A stretch of 64,000 bases of DNA from Ulota crispa (taxonomy: Eukaryota > Streptophyta > Bryopsida > Orthotrichales > Orthotrichaceae): assembly GCA_963920765.1 (NCBI GenBank), contig OY987249.1:4373230-4437229 (forward strand), written 5' to 3'. Positions 11,126-23,085 of the stretch are shown in pieces. The notes beneath the pieces are model-generated. The model was given only the letters and a program-made list of their open reading frames with translations, was not told the origin of the DNA and did not search any database. The position numbers and the translations under genes were made by a program. Numbering within the stretch: position 1 is the first letter of the stretch; the number at the start of each line of letters is the position of its first letter.

Positions 11126-12429
11126 CAAACTTTGGTGCTGAGAGACCATCTTGTTCACAAGATTGGCCTTCTTGTTTCTAAACTTGTGCAAAGATCGGAT
11201 ATACCAAAAGTAAATGACTTGAGCTGAAAAGTTATGAGAAATTACTCAAACTTTGCTAATTCCAAACTATCATATTTCATTAAGAACTTGATTTTAGTTA
11301 ATTGTTGCACAACTTCATGGCACAAAGACAATGTCTTGGGCACAAGAGTATCCCCATGGTGCTCAAAGTCGTGCTGTGCATTTGATCGTTGCTAAATCTC
11401 GCTCAAATTTTATTTGGAGACTTACAAGTAAGATCTATCTTGTCATGAAATACATTAGGCGTTGCTTGGATCAGCTAGCTTGCCTATCCTCCTTTTAAGG
11501 CACAACTTTTAACAATGCAAACCCTATCTCATGTACGAGAGCGTCACTTCCAAGCCAAAAGTCATGACATTGGTTTTTAGCCTGCCTAAATTTATGAGCA
11601 TCAATGACAGAAATTCAAGGTAACTATCTCTCACTATCTACACAAACCCTGCAAAACCAAATACTTATTTTTCTCTTTCCAAATTGAAATCTCTAGAAAT
11701 CCAAAATGCTAATTTTGGCTCAAGATGCACCTCTAAATCTTGCAGCAATTTTAAATGTAATCCAGGTTGCTAAATTTTAGGTAACTCACATGGCATGCCA
11801 TGTGTATGATTCCACATTATGTTGGGTGCAGACTATTGCTCTTTGTGATATACAATCAAAAGACACATTGTAGCTCAAATACTCTTTTGGAAGAATTTGA
11901 ACAAATTTTGCTACCAAAACGGTGTTTCCCATGTAAATTATGAAGGGTTCATGGCAGACCGCGCCCAAGCAAATTAGAATGATGCTTGCCAAGTTTACAA
12001 TTATGGTGATCCAAAAGTTCCCATGCTAGACCGTGAGCGCACTTGTTTATTCCACTGGGTGCAATTTTTTAAAAAACATGCAAAGGCGGACATTTGCTTT
12101 GACCTACAACACCAACATTGTTAGCTTTGCAAACACAATACAAGAACTCACCCACGCTTGCTGAACTGGAGACAAGATATTATGCAATTCGGGTGTGGTG
12201 GCTTTCATTCGGCGCCACAACCCATGAGGCAATTCCTTGTCTTGACTTGTGGTTGACATTTTGGCATTTTTATTATTGCCAATAGGGTGGTTTCATGCAT
12301 TTGGTACAAAATTTGGTCCCTCCAACTTTACCTTAATGTTTTTCTTCTTTCTTGTCTCTGATTCTATTAGCCAAATATTTGTATTACCATGAAGTGCATC
12401 CATTATGTTTTCCTAGTGGCTTTAAGACC
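11126..12429. other. No gene recognised
   Basis: Scattered stretches related to the neighbouring tandem repeats (for example CTTGGGCACAAGAGTATC near 11335). No reading frame shows family resemblance. Confidence 0.45.
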
Positions 12430-12710
12430 TGACTGTATAGGTCAGTTGCCTTGGCCAAGAGATACTCCCTTCATTGCCATATGTTCTCATTTAGCAATGG
12501 GCACACAACTTAGATGCGAGGACAAGCCCTCTTGGCCACAAGACACTTTCGTAATCGTCGGATGTTCTGACTTGGTGCTCGACTTTCATGCCAAGGCTAG
12601 CCCTCTCGGCCCCGAGACCCTTCCTTAATTGACAAATGTACTCACTTGGTGCACAACTTTGATGCCAAGGCCAACCCTCTTGGCCTCAAGACCCTTCTTA
12701 GAGCGCTGGA
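12430..12710. repeat. 74-bp tandem repeat, about 4 units
   Basis: The core GCCCTCTTGGCC/GCCCTCTCGGCC is at 12526, 12600 and 12674 (spacing 74), with a more diverged unit at about 12448. Units also share ACTTGGTGC and a GAGACCCTT or AAGACCCTT block. Frames through it, such as 12389-12628, are accidental. Confidence 0.8.
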
Positions 12711-12753
12711 AGTTGTGACATTAAACTAAGCCACCTTTGTAGCTGTCCTCACA

Positions 12754-13952
12754 TTGTCCCTTGTGGTCTTGTACATAATGATGAGCCTTGTCGCTGTAGA
12801 TCCTAGTGTGTTCTCTTCAGCTGAAAGACCTGCTTGTAATTTAGCTTCTTCTCAAAATCTTCTTCTTGGCTTTTTCATTTGGGTGTTTACTAATAAATTG
12901 ATGTTTTTCCCGCAAAAACTAAGTGATGACAAATGTGCTGAGATGCCATCTTGTAATTTGGTGGAGTCAATCCACAACAAGTGGTTCCAGGAATCAAGAA
13001 ATTGTGGTTTTGATTTGTATGTTGCAACTGTGGACGATTATGTTTGTGCTTCTCTACAAGTTGTACAATACAATCAATTTTTGCAAGGTGACCATGGTGG
13101 ACAAGGGCCAAGTAGAAGGAGTTACAAATGTGTGCTGGTCATTGTTTTGCCATTCAATCATGAGACCTTGCAAGACTAAATGCCATGATGGATCAAGTTC
13201 TCGGTGCAAAAGAGTTTTGCACTCGTCAACCGCACTTTGAAGGGGAGGAAGTTTTTGGGTCCTTGAAGGAAAATGTCCACTTTCATCTTGGTTCAGAGTT
13301 AGAATCTCACTATCTAGACAAAGTGAACTACTCACAACCTCAAATTGGAATTTAGTGGACAATTGTGCAATTTAAAAATAGCATTTTATTGCATATCTCT
13401 AAAGATTGTCCTTCACATGGTTTGCCTTCTGAGCATGTTTTAGGTTCTGCAACCAATAATTGTCTTCCACTTCCTATAGGTCATGTAATTGCTATTATGG
13501 AGACTACATGTGATGAGAGCAAATGGCACATAGCTCGTTTATCTAGCTGTTCAACAAAGGCATGATTTGCACAACAAGCCAATACAAAGAAGAAGTGCAC
13601 AACTCAAATTGTGCAACAAAATTGTAATACAATAGTTCCAACATATATTGGTGGCATGAAAAACTTCAAAAAGAACATGATGGAAGTGAAGCAAATTTTA
13701 TTTCTGCAACAATAACATCAATTGTTGTATCAAAAGTACAAACCAGAAATCTGGCCAATGAAATTTGGTACAAATTTGAGCACCAAGGAGATTCTAGCAT
13801 TTGAGCAAGCTAAATTTCAACTCCTTCAACGCCAAGAGAATTCTCCAAGACATATTTTTGGCCAATCATCTGTAACCATTGACTTGTCAGGGTACCCATA
13901 TCTTGCACTTCCAGATGAGCACCCTAAAACAAGGTTCAAAAAGCTTACATAG
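12754..13952 (+). pseudogene. Repeat-associated plant coding remnant, family not named
   Basis: Frame 12754-13140 includes CAEMPSCNLVESIHNKWFQ, DLYVATVDDYV and QGDHGGQGPS. A shift near 13140 continues it as DLARLNAMMDQV, AKEFCTRQPHFEGEEVFGS and LESHYLDKVNYSQPQ (to about 13350). A third frame, 13365-13952, is broken only by TGA at 13563 and TAA at 13710; it includes GGMKNFKKNMMEVKQI, WPMKFGTNLSTKEILAFEQ and SPRHIFGQSS. Conserved-looking Trp, Cys, His and charged residues across the frame changes argue for a former protein rather than chance. I recall this pattern from uncharacterised repeat-encoded plant proteins but cannot name a domain. It faces away from the methyltransferase-like gene, with the tandem repeats between them. 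It may be a transposase part; that is inference. Confidence 0.6.
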
Positions 13953-14013
13953 CATAGTCTGAAGGGGCATATGACCAAACAATCAAATAATTGTGCATTA
14001 GCCAATTTGATTT

Positions 14014-14340
14014 GTGGTCAAATTCAGAAGGTCACCCTTTATTCTTCATTTAAGATTTGGGTGCATAGTTACTTTGCAATTAGAATCAGGAAACAAGATA
14101 AAGCAGTACTTGCTTACCATTGAGTTGTTTTCCAAGTGCGCATGTTTGTATTTGAAAAAGATGCTTATAAGGGCACTTGGCAAATGTAGTCAATGGATGC
14201 ATTGTAAGCATTTCTATCATATATTCATTGTAGTTTGGAAGATAGATCCTGAGAGCAACCCTTTTATATATGCATATACCTATAGTGTTTTGGAGGTGAA
14301 ACGCCTGTTGATGACACCTACCATGCATCTTTGTATCTGA
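14014..14340 (+). pseudogene. Unrecognised coding-like segment, possible exon of the same repeat
   Basis: A 108-residue open frame with a coherent composition: FSKCACLYLKKMLIRALG, KCSQWMHCKHFYHIF and DPESNPFIYAYTYS. No start or splice sites were decided and no family was named. It lies 60 bp past the preceding remnant on the same strand, so it could be the next exon or the next gene of the same mobile element. The alternative is a chance frame. Confidence 0.35.
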
Positions 14341-15277
14341 TAGTTACTTTTGTGCAACATATATTTCAAGGTAATTCATGTGTGGAGGCTACCTCTTATT
14401 TGTCATTTTCTTCATCATTCAATTTGTGATTTCTCTATAATATGTTTTTTGGATATTTGTTAGTCTTCATGTCTACGGATGGTTGTCTTCCCCAACATGG
14501 CGACAATTCAACAAACTTGATGTCACATATGGACAAGAGACCCTCCGTCCGTCTAGTAGAGTCAATCTTAAGGTTGAATTTTAAATATAGCATTTTCTTT
14601 TTCCAATCTTGATATATTAATGTTTCATTTTATTAAAGTATCTCAATTCAATATACACTTATTAGATTCTACATTTTGGATCATATTTAAAGTAGATTTT
14701 CAAATAATCTCAGCTGTTAAATAGGGCCTTATTAGACAAGATTGTCACTCATACTTGACACTTGTCATACGCAACATCAGACGACAGACAACAACACGAC
14801 AACCAAACCCCAAAACCTATTTGACAAGACAACAGACAGTTTACCATATTGCTTTGTGTTAATAAATGTACACAAAGAACCATCTCAAGTATTTTTCATC
14901 AATGATGAAGCCAAATTACTCATAGTTGTCTACTCATGGTCATAAGGCTTTCAGTTTCCACGGTCATAGGAAAAATATTACACAACATAAAAATTTGAAA
15001 AAAATATGTCATCTCTATACAAATATAAGTTGTTCTCTAAAATTTTGTTTTTTTTCCTCCAAATATTTTTGTTGCCCATCAAATCTTGGCTCACCGCTCA
15101 CATATTCTTGGCTTGCCACTCTATGCTCACCAAGGTATGCTCACCAAATAGCGTTGTCCTCTTTACGAGGAACCCACATCATAACAGCCTTGCATACAAC
15201 AATCTTATGAAAATTTCATTGAGTACAACTCAATGAAGATTTGTAACAAAATTGACGTAAAAACACTTGAAAACATT
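14341..15277. other. No gene recognised
   Basis: AT-rich; short frames at 14742-15236 overlap on one strand in different phases and show no family resemblance. Ends at the MITE. Confidence 0.45.
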
Positions 15278-15859
15278 CTTCCCTTTGTCCCAATAAAAAG
15301 CTCTAGATGAGGCACAACTCTTCCTCCAATAGAAAGCTTGCTTTCTTTAATTCAATTGTTGAAAAAGGGTTTGTCATGCCCAATGATCTCATGGGGGCAA
15401 GTTTTGCCGTAGAAGACCATTCCTCTCCTACCAAGCTTGGCCTTGCCCATATGAGGTACCATTGTTGCTACTAATCTTTAAATCATCAATAATGAGGACC
15501 TAGCAACATGTACAAAAACAATAATTTTTGCATGGAATTTAGATGACAAAATGGCAATATCAAAGCTGTAGATTTCACACACATTTGGAACATGGTATAG
15601 TGATTCTAGAACGTACACAAAATTGGTACAAAAATTTAATCAATGAGGAGCCGGCAGCATTCACAAACTATGCACAAATACGGTAATTTTTTCATGGGAT
15701 TTGGATGTCTAAACGACAACATTAACACTAGAGATTTCACACATATTTGGTACGTGGTATATTGATTCTAGAATGCATCTATCACTAGCATAATCACTGA
15801 AAATACAGTGAATCCCTCATGGAGAATATTTTTGGAGCTTTATATTGGGACAGAGGGAG
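15278..15859. mobile_element. Tc1/mariner-like (Stowaway-type) MITE, 582 bp
   Basis: The left end is CTTCCCTTTGTCCCAATAAA; the right end, reversed, is CTCCCTCTGTCCCAATATAA, followed in both by AGCTC. The CTCCCTCxGTCCC terminus is the hallmark of Stowaway-like elements. The right flank is TA (15860-15861) and the left flank TT, a likely mutated TA duplication. There is no coding capacity. The inner part holds a diverged direct duplication (about 15485-15605 and 15645-15785) sharing GATTTCACACA, GTGATTCTAGAA or TTGATTCTAGAA, and CAATGAGGA-type blocks. The same family recurs in opposite orientation at 63743-64000. Confidence 0.88.
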
Positions 15860-16732
15860 TAATTGCTAAATTGCAATACACAATGTCCAAGTCCTACTCT
15901 CTTTGCCAATAGAGAACAAGACCACTATACAGAATTCAAAGGTACAAATTCAAATACCCCCAAAGCAATTGCATAACCAATCATTGTACAGTGGTTCACA
16001 TTTGTTACCTCATTCTTTTGATTACATGGAGGAGCATTCCTTATGTTGTACGTGTTGAAACAGAACTTTATTTATTTAAAATTTGTTAGGACCTTAATGT
16101 CTTCTTAGGTGTCCACTTAGCATGAACAGCTGCCAAGGAAACGGTACTAAATCAACAGATATTATTGTATCTTGAAAGAATCTGGCCGTTTTCATAATGC
16201 CTACTGTCTCCACTACGATGGCAGTTTTGTCAAGGTAAGCATTCATTGGACAAATAACATAATGAATAAACATTAAAAAGCAACAACTACAATTGAGAGC
16301 AACAATTGAATTCCAAATTCAATTCAGAGTCCACTGAAATGCTCTTCTCATCACATTAACCTAAAGAGCACAAGAGATGATTACGCACAGACTCATAAAT
16401 TCTAAATAATTGAAGTCCACAGTTTTGGGCCTTTTTGTGAATCAATGATTATTACTCATATGGGGTATTCTTTAGTAAGCTTTCATAAACAAGAAAGATT
16501 ACTTCACCCGTGAACTTAGCTTTGATGCGACACATTGTGTTATTTGACGTAAAACATTATAATCTCCCAAAGAACGTGTACATAGTCAGCATAGATTATA
16601 TGCACATTTCAAAAAACCAAACATGCTAATATACTATTCATTAAATTCGTAACCATAGTTTAACACATGAGTAATTCCTTTGCATTATAGTGCACGTAGT
16701 ACTATAGCCAAAAAATCTAGTACATTATATGA
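15860..16732. other. No gene recognised
   Basis: AT-rich spacer between the MITE and the 2.7-kb CACTA element. No frames above background. Confidence 0.5.
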
Positions 16733-16869
16733 CACTAGTAGAAAACTATGTCCAAAACAACAGAAAATCAACAGTTTTTTGTTGTTTTGGGCACTTGCTC
16801 ACGCTAATTGATTAATTTAACAGAATTTTGTAAAAAACTAAATACGTTTTGTTGATTTGGACACCATTA

Positions 16870-17215
16870 TATAAATCAGTAGAAATTTTGGAATCTTTGA
16901 GAATCTTTTGGGAATCCTTTAAAAAAAATTGGAATCTTTAAAAATCTTTTTGGAATCTTTAAGAATCTTTTTAGAATCTTTGAGAATCTTTGAGAATCTT
17001 TTGGAATTTTTAAGAATCTTTGAGAACCTTTGAGAATCTTTGGAAATCTTTGTAGAATCTTTGTAGAATTTTTAAAAATCTTTGAGAATCTTTGAGAATC
17101 TTTTTGGAATTTTTAAAAACCTTTCAGAACCTTTGAGAATCTTTGAGAATTTTCTTTGGAATCTTTGAAAATCTATTTTGGAATCTTTGATAATCTTTTT
17201 GAAATCTTTAATTAT
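16870..17215. repeat. GAATCTTT minisatellite inside the CACTA element
   Basis: More than twenty variants of (G)AATCTTTGAGAATCTTTTG in direct orientation with a period of about 11-13 bp (for example around 16905, 16960, 16990, 17030, 17080 and 17150). It is direct-repeat rich and lies within 150-480 bp of the left terminus, so it may be an expanded subterminal repeat. Confidence 0.85.
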
Positions 17216-19064
17216 GAAATTTGTTTAAAGACTTCAAAATCTTATAAAAATAGAATCTTTTAGACTCAATTAGAGTTGTTTTAGAATTTTTTTGTAATTC
17301 ATTAAAATACTTTAAAACATTTTTTCTTAAAAAACTATTAGAATAGTTTGGGTTGTTTTTGAAATCTTTCTAGAACCTTTTTGGACTACATGAAAATATT
17401 TTGAATTTTTGAAAAATAAAAAAAGTTTTCAAGATAATTAGAATCCTTCAAAATTATTACTATGGTTTTTTTTTGTTTTCCACAATTTGGTATGGTTTAA
17501 CATTAGTAGCCTTTAAAGTCTACTAAAAACATGACCAAAACAACAGAAACTCAACAATTTTTTGTTAATCTAAACACTTTTGGACAAAACAAAACGACAA
17601 AAAATCAACAATTTTCTGTGGACACAACTTCATTAACTCAACAAAGTTTTATATAAAAAATACAACATTTGTTGTTTTAAATATCAAAATTTCTTTATGA
17701 AAAAATATAAAAGATGCCCCTCAATTCTTTCATAAAATCATATATGTCCCTCGAAGATTAAAAGTATCAAAAAAATACCCTTGGCTTTTTGCAAAAATAT
17801 CAACTGCACTTCTAATCTACTAGGAAAATATTAAAAATGCTCCTCAACTATTTTAAATTATCAAATAAATCTTTGTGTAATTTGAAAAAAAAAATCTATC
17901 TTTGGTTTTGTATAAAAATTACAATTAATCTTTATTCTTAGATTTTGAAAATACCATAAAAACCTCTAGTTTTTTGCGCCTTTTTAGTGCAATTCTCTTT
18001 TAAATATTATATTAAAAATAAAAACCACTTTGCAATTGATGCAGGAGTTTTTGCAAAAATAAATCTATATGCAGAAATCCTACAAAGAATTTGAACAACT
18101 TGACTATAAAATTGAGTTTGCAATTAAATTGCCTCTATTTTTACTAATTTCCATTGTTATTCAAGTAGTTACAAAAATTTATAATAAAAAAAGTGACTTA
18201 TGGGAACTTGCAATAGCCTCAAAAATAACTAAGGGTATAGTTTAATTGATATTCTTACATAAAACCAAAGGGAAATTTTTATATTTCAAATAATACAAGA
18301 GTACATTTGCTATTTCAAAATAAAAGAGCATTTTTGATATTATCTCAAAATAATAGGAGTAGAGTTGATACTTTGACAAAAAACAAGAGTATTTTTTATA
18401 TTTTAAACCATTGAGGGGTAAATTTCATATTCTGAAACAACCAAAGAGCATTTTTAATATTTCCCCTTATTTTATGAATTAGATCCACAAAAAAGAAATC
18501 TTATGAAATATTTTTGGAATTTTGAAAAAAGATTCAATAGGCTTCAAAATATTATAGAATATTTTTTAATCATTTGGATACTTTAAAATTTAGATTGTAT
18601 AATTACAACTTTTTAATTCCATAACTATTCAAAATTTAATGTTTTTTTGAAGCTAGCAAACTACAGAGGCTATTTTAAACCTAATAAGAGTTTTGTTTTC
18701 AAAAAAAATAAAAAATAAAAAAATTTAGAAATGAAGCCAACCCTCACTTGAAAAAATTATTTTGAGATTTATGTATTTTAATCAAAAGTTAGAAACAAAT
18801 ATCAAAGGGGTGGAAATAAATAATTTTTAAAATTTTTTGAACACCTTCTTTGATTTTTGCTCATAACTTTTGACTGAAGATCTCAAATCTAGAAAAAATT
18901 GTTGCAAGTAAAAGTAGACTACATTAACCAACTTTTTGTAATTTTGAAGTTTTTGAAAAGAAGTCTTCTACTACGCCGAAATAGGCTTCAAAGTCTACTG
19001 ACTTTGCAAAGTAATTAATATGTTGTGTACAAATAGATCATTTGTATCTCTATGTGCAGTCATG

Positions 19065-19200
19065 TGTGAGTATAGCCTAGTGATAATGGGGGTTAAAGTA
19101 AGGTGTTATGGTGGGAGGCCGGAGGTCTAGGATTCAACCCCCGACCTCAACACCCTTGGCCATGGCGCTGCAGCGCTCGTCGGTCAAACTTGGCTTTTTT
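19065..19200 (+). mobile_element. tRNA-derived SINE
   Basis: A pol III A-box-like TAGCCTAGTGATAATGG at 19073-19089 and a B-box-like GGATTCAACCC at 19130-19140 are about 40 bp apart, the spacing of a tRNA promoter. The unit is G+C-richer than the host element and ends with GGTCAAACTTGGC and a T-run (19195-19200), as many plant SINEs do. It sits nested in the 2.7-kb CACTA element near its right end. The target duplication was not resolved. Confidence 0.75.
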
Positions 19201-19470
19201 CTTAAAAAATTTCTAATTAAAAAATAAAAAATAAAAAATATGAAAAAGAAAATTTCTATTAAAAAATATTTAAGAACAAAAATTAACAAAAAAATAAGCA
19301 AAATTTAACAATGAAACAAGAAAAAATCAACAAAAAAACAACAGAAAATCAATAGAAAAACAACAAACTCTTGTTGAAAAGTACCTGAATCAACTTGACC
19401 AAAGTCACAGATAAAATCAACAGATTTGAGTTGAAATTTTGTTGATTTCCTATAAAGTTTTCTACTAGTG

Positions 19471-21169
19471 TGAATTTGCAGAATTCAGGTATGAAATTCC
19501 CTCAAACAACAACTACTGCAATAATGTGATTTTCTGATTGACATTATAGTAGGCTAGAAAAGATGTACAGAAAAACATGCGTCTAATAACCAATTCTATT
19601 TCCAATATTTTCTTCCCACTTCTAAAGAAGTGTCTAAATATCATGGAATAAAACCCTCCTTGAATGACTAACTTCACATTGAAAAATATTTGCGTTGACT
19701 TTATAATATTGTAGTTCATGCTGTCACCCAATAAAGACGTCAATTGCGTAAAAATATTATCACATATTGTTCTAGCATCAATTTCATTGACTCAAAAATT
19801 CATAAAATCAAGAATGCAAATTTATGCCGTGCCTTACTCTCAACAATTTCTGAACATATTAATACATTGTACTGTCCCGTACTTCATTACAGTCACTACC
19901 AATACTCACGGAATTAGACAAATTCCTCATGCTTTTGATTACTTGTCACCATTAACTTTACATAGCAGTACCATAAGCGCTATTCACAAAGTCATTCTAA
20001 TCATGGTACCGGAATTAACCATTCCAGACTTCCTATCCAACTAGGAAGACACCCTCATATTCAATATACCTTCTCACATATAAAATGCTCCAAATCCAAT
20101 ATTTTCATAATCACCTCATTGGATGTAATATGAATAACCACCTATTTCCGTGTTTTAGTGCCAAACCACTCAGATAATTGTCCATACATACGGTACTTTG
20201 CATTATCTCACAAGCCAGCTTATGTACACATGTTTGTTGTACTGCGATCATCATTCACGCGTTTTTCAACTACCAAATTTTATCACATTGTAGTAGTAAG
20301 CACTTTTATTTGGAACAGTAAGATCTTGAAATCACATTTTAGTATACTGTGAGTTGTGGATGTCAATATAACTCATTTCTACACAACTATGAAGCTCAAC
20401 CATGACACATAACAGTTGCTAACAATTCTTGTCCCCCTTTTCTAGAAGCTAGAAGTATCTATGAGACCATGACATAGGAACATCGCTACAACTGACATCA
20501 CAACCACAAAGAGCAACTGAGCAAGTGAAAATTTCATAGTGAGTTACTAGCTCAAAAAATTCACTCACCTCCCAATACGGCAACTCGTACAGCATGCTGA
20601 CCCGTTTGATACTAGTTGTTTTGAGAGAATCACCTTCTGCATTCGGTCAACCACTGCTGATAATGTACAAGTTCCGCCGAGTTCCATTTTGCTATATTGT
20701 CAGCCCTGACTATTAGTGAGAAGCCGCGTCATGGTTTACAAGACCATTGAAAATTGCAGGGGCGGACCTCCAATGATGATGATTACAGAACCATCACTAT
20801 TTCCCGAGTTAAACCATCTTGTCCGCTTCTTTTGAATACTCTGCACAAGTGAATTTCCTACACACAAGACATCTTGCGTATTATTTCTCTGCTTGACCAG
20901 ATATCAATGTATAGGCAAGGAAGTCGTTGACAATCCAAATTAGCATTGCATGCAGCTTGAAAATTCATTGTTGATCCTTCTGGCTGTGACATGTCAATTG
21001 CTGACATGTTGTCGGGTAGAGAAGAGCGCGCTTTGGGAATACGCAGGGTATTTGGCTGTAACTTAGTGTAAATGGAATTTTTAATCACAAGTTCTAAATA
21101 AGAATTTAGAGAACACTTGTTTTCTAGAATATTTTCCAACTATTGCAAACTATCTATATCATTTTTAGA
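19471..21169. other. No gene recognised
   Basis: AT-rich; frames at 19718-20044 and 20158-20352 (plus) and 20858-21139 (minus) lack any family signature. No TIRs noticed. Confidence 0.45.
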
Positions 21170-21430
21170 GACAATGTTTCTCTAAAATAGGCACAGTTGT
21201 CTACTGCAAACTTTAGTTGGAAATTCTAGAGACAAATGTTCTCTCTAAAGTGGGCACAGTTGTGTACTTTAAAGTCTAGAAGGAAATATTAGATGAAATT
21301 TTAGATAAAAATTCTAGAGACAAAATTCTAGAGACAACTTTGTTTCTAGAATGGATACAATCAACTATCAACTTTAGATGAAAATTTTAGAGATAGTATT
21401 GTCTCTAGAATGAGCGCGGTTGTTTACTTC
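21170..21430. repeat. Irregular tandem repeat, 60-100-bp period
   Basis: The segment TCTCTAAA or TCTCTAGAAT, followed by GGCACAGTTG or a variant, recurs at about 21178, 21241, 21341 and 21401. TTCTAGAGACAA blocks lie in between. It adjoins the ~180-bp array and probably belongs to the same composite repeat. Confidence 0.65.
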
Positions 21431-21539
21431 AACCAGAATCTCTAAATCTCACTTCAAACTATACTACAATCAAAATTTGAAAGAAAACAAAGTGAGATTT
21501 TCTTTCTTTTTTAGGCAAAGCAACCACTGTCCCTTCAAA

Positions 21540-22440
21540 GCTCTATAATTTTTATGTTATAGCTTTAAAATACAAATGTAGTAGCAATTTGGAAAGCTGA
21601 CAATATCAAGCTCAACACTTAAAACAATTCACTAAAAACTAAGACTCTACCTAAAAGTTATAGCCATTCAAAGTTTGGATATCTAAATTTCAAAAGACAC
21701 CCAACCTCTCAACATCTACAAATCATAACTCTTTCAAAAATCTTCCAAATGACTTGAATGATATCAATCTGAAAAGCTAATTCAACAAGCTATCACCTAC
21801 AAAAGTTTCAAAAGAAAAATCTTAACAAACCAAAAGTTATGACTCATAAAAGTTGCAGCCTTCTTCTTGTAAGAAGACAACCTACCTCCTAATTTCCACT
21901 CAACATAACTTCTTCAATAATTCTTCAAATAATATGTGTGATAGCAATTTGAAGAGGCAATTTTACAAGCTATTGCTTTTGAAGTTTGTTGAAGAAAATG
22001 TCAACTTGACAAGAAGTTATGGCTCTTCAAAATTACGGCCTCCCTTTCACCAAAGACATGCAATCTCTAAGACTTTGCTCCTCCATATCTTCTTTTTCAA
22101 AGATTCAATTCTCAAGTTTGATAGCTTTTTAGAAAGCTAATATAATGATCTTCCCTTTCTCAAAATTGTGTAACAAGCTAATAAGCTGTTTAGTTTCTAT
22201 GGTTGATCAAAATCTCCACCCCTTCACATGGGAGGCAGCAGACCTTTTCTCATTCAAATAAGCACAACTTTTGAATGCTAACTTCAAATTACGCAAGCAT
22301 AAAATTTTCAAAAATCTCACACAAAGATACATAAACTCAACAAATCTCATTTTAGAATTCAACATACATAATAAGTTATGGCTCTTGCCACATTTGGATC
22401 TCTTCATTCTCTCTACTACACTCTAGAAGATTTGGAAACT
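21540..22440 (-). repeat. ~180-bp tandem repeat array, copy 2 (inverted)
   Basis: The motif AAGTTATGGCTC or a variant recurs at about 21653, 21832, 22012, 22190 and 22371, spacing 176-182 bp, giving about five units. The reverse complement aligns with 2660-3600: TTGGGTG blocks, GAAGAAGG blocks and CAACTTTT blocks come in the same order. Short frames through it (21853-22140 plus, 22207-22407 minus) are accidental. Confidence 0.75.
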
Positions 22441-22639
22441 TTCTAAGATGCCTTGAATACATGGGTCAGCCTATACCCTCTCACATGGGTGGACCTACTC
22501 TTATTGAACTTCATAATCTACCTTTATCATTATCTTGAGGTTATTCCACATTAAATTTTAGATTAAAGACAAATTACCTTAGGATTTCTCCCAAATTACT
22601 TTCACCAAAGATATCTACCTCATTTTCTTTCATATTTTC

Positions 22640-23085
22640 TAATAAAAAAAACAAAGCTAAAACAAATATCACCGTAAGGTGGCCACATGCCCTCATGAGC
22701 ATACAAAAAAGCTAAAAATTTATTTTTAGTCTCCAAGTCGTGGACTTGGTTGGTTGGAGAAATAGTCGTCTTTAGTCGCTCACCGGTCCAAATTCGAATC
22801 CTCATTGGACTTGTCGAACAGTGATGGTGGTCCACGGCTTGGCAGCTAATGAAGCAGAAAATTGGCTTGGCTAACCTGCTACCTACCTCCCTGAGCTGTG
22901 CATGTGACAAGATGGCGCAGCACCTTGAATTCTATGGTCGCTGCGCTATCACTAAATCGTGATTCTCACCACAACCACTTCTTTTGTTTCGACTATTGAT
23001 TTATTAAAATCAATGCAAATAGAGATAAATAACGCATATCTACATGATAGAAGGATTTCCATTAGGACAATGTCCACCCATAATT
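22640..23085 (-). repeat. Dispersed repeat with tRNA-like boxes, copy 2
   Basis: The reverse complement matches 2040-2460 from ATCCTTCTATCATGTAGATA through ATGCACAGCTCAGGGAGG (A-box-like) and GGATTCGAATTTGGACC (B-box-like) to the T-rich end. It is followed, in the same sense, by the ~180-bp array, as in copy 1. Its start interrupts the TNP2 remnant just after LQPLIQEFKKLW, so it inserted into the old transposase. The minus frame 22910-22620 and the end of frame 23392-22952 are read-through of this repeat. Confidence 0.65.

Larger units (their letters stand above)
16733..19470. mobile_element. Non-autonomous CACTA element, 2,738 bp
   Basis: Begins CACTAGTAGAAAACTATG and ends AAAGTTTTCTACTAGTG, perfect inverted ends for the first 12 bases. 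TGA flanks both sides (16730-16732 and 19471-19473), the expected 3-bp duplication. Subterminal regions repeat AACAACAGAAAATCAACA-type motifs, also reversed near the right end (ATCAACAGATTTGAGTTG and TTGTTGATT). The body is over 70% A+T by eye, has no frame of note, and contains a minisatellite (16870-17210) and a SINE (19065-19200). It needs transposase from another copy. Confidence 0.92.

Noticed and set aside
22620..22910. Minus-strand 96-codon frame
   Set aside because: It reads through the dispersed repeat shared with 2040-2460; the other copy does not keep the frame.
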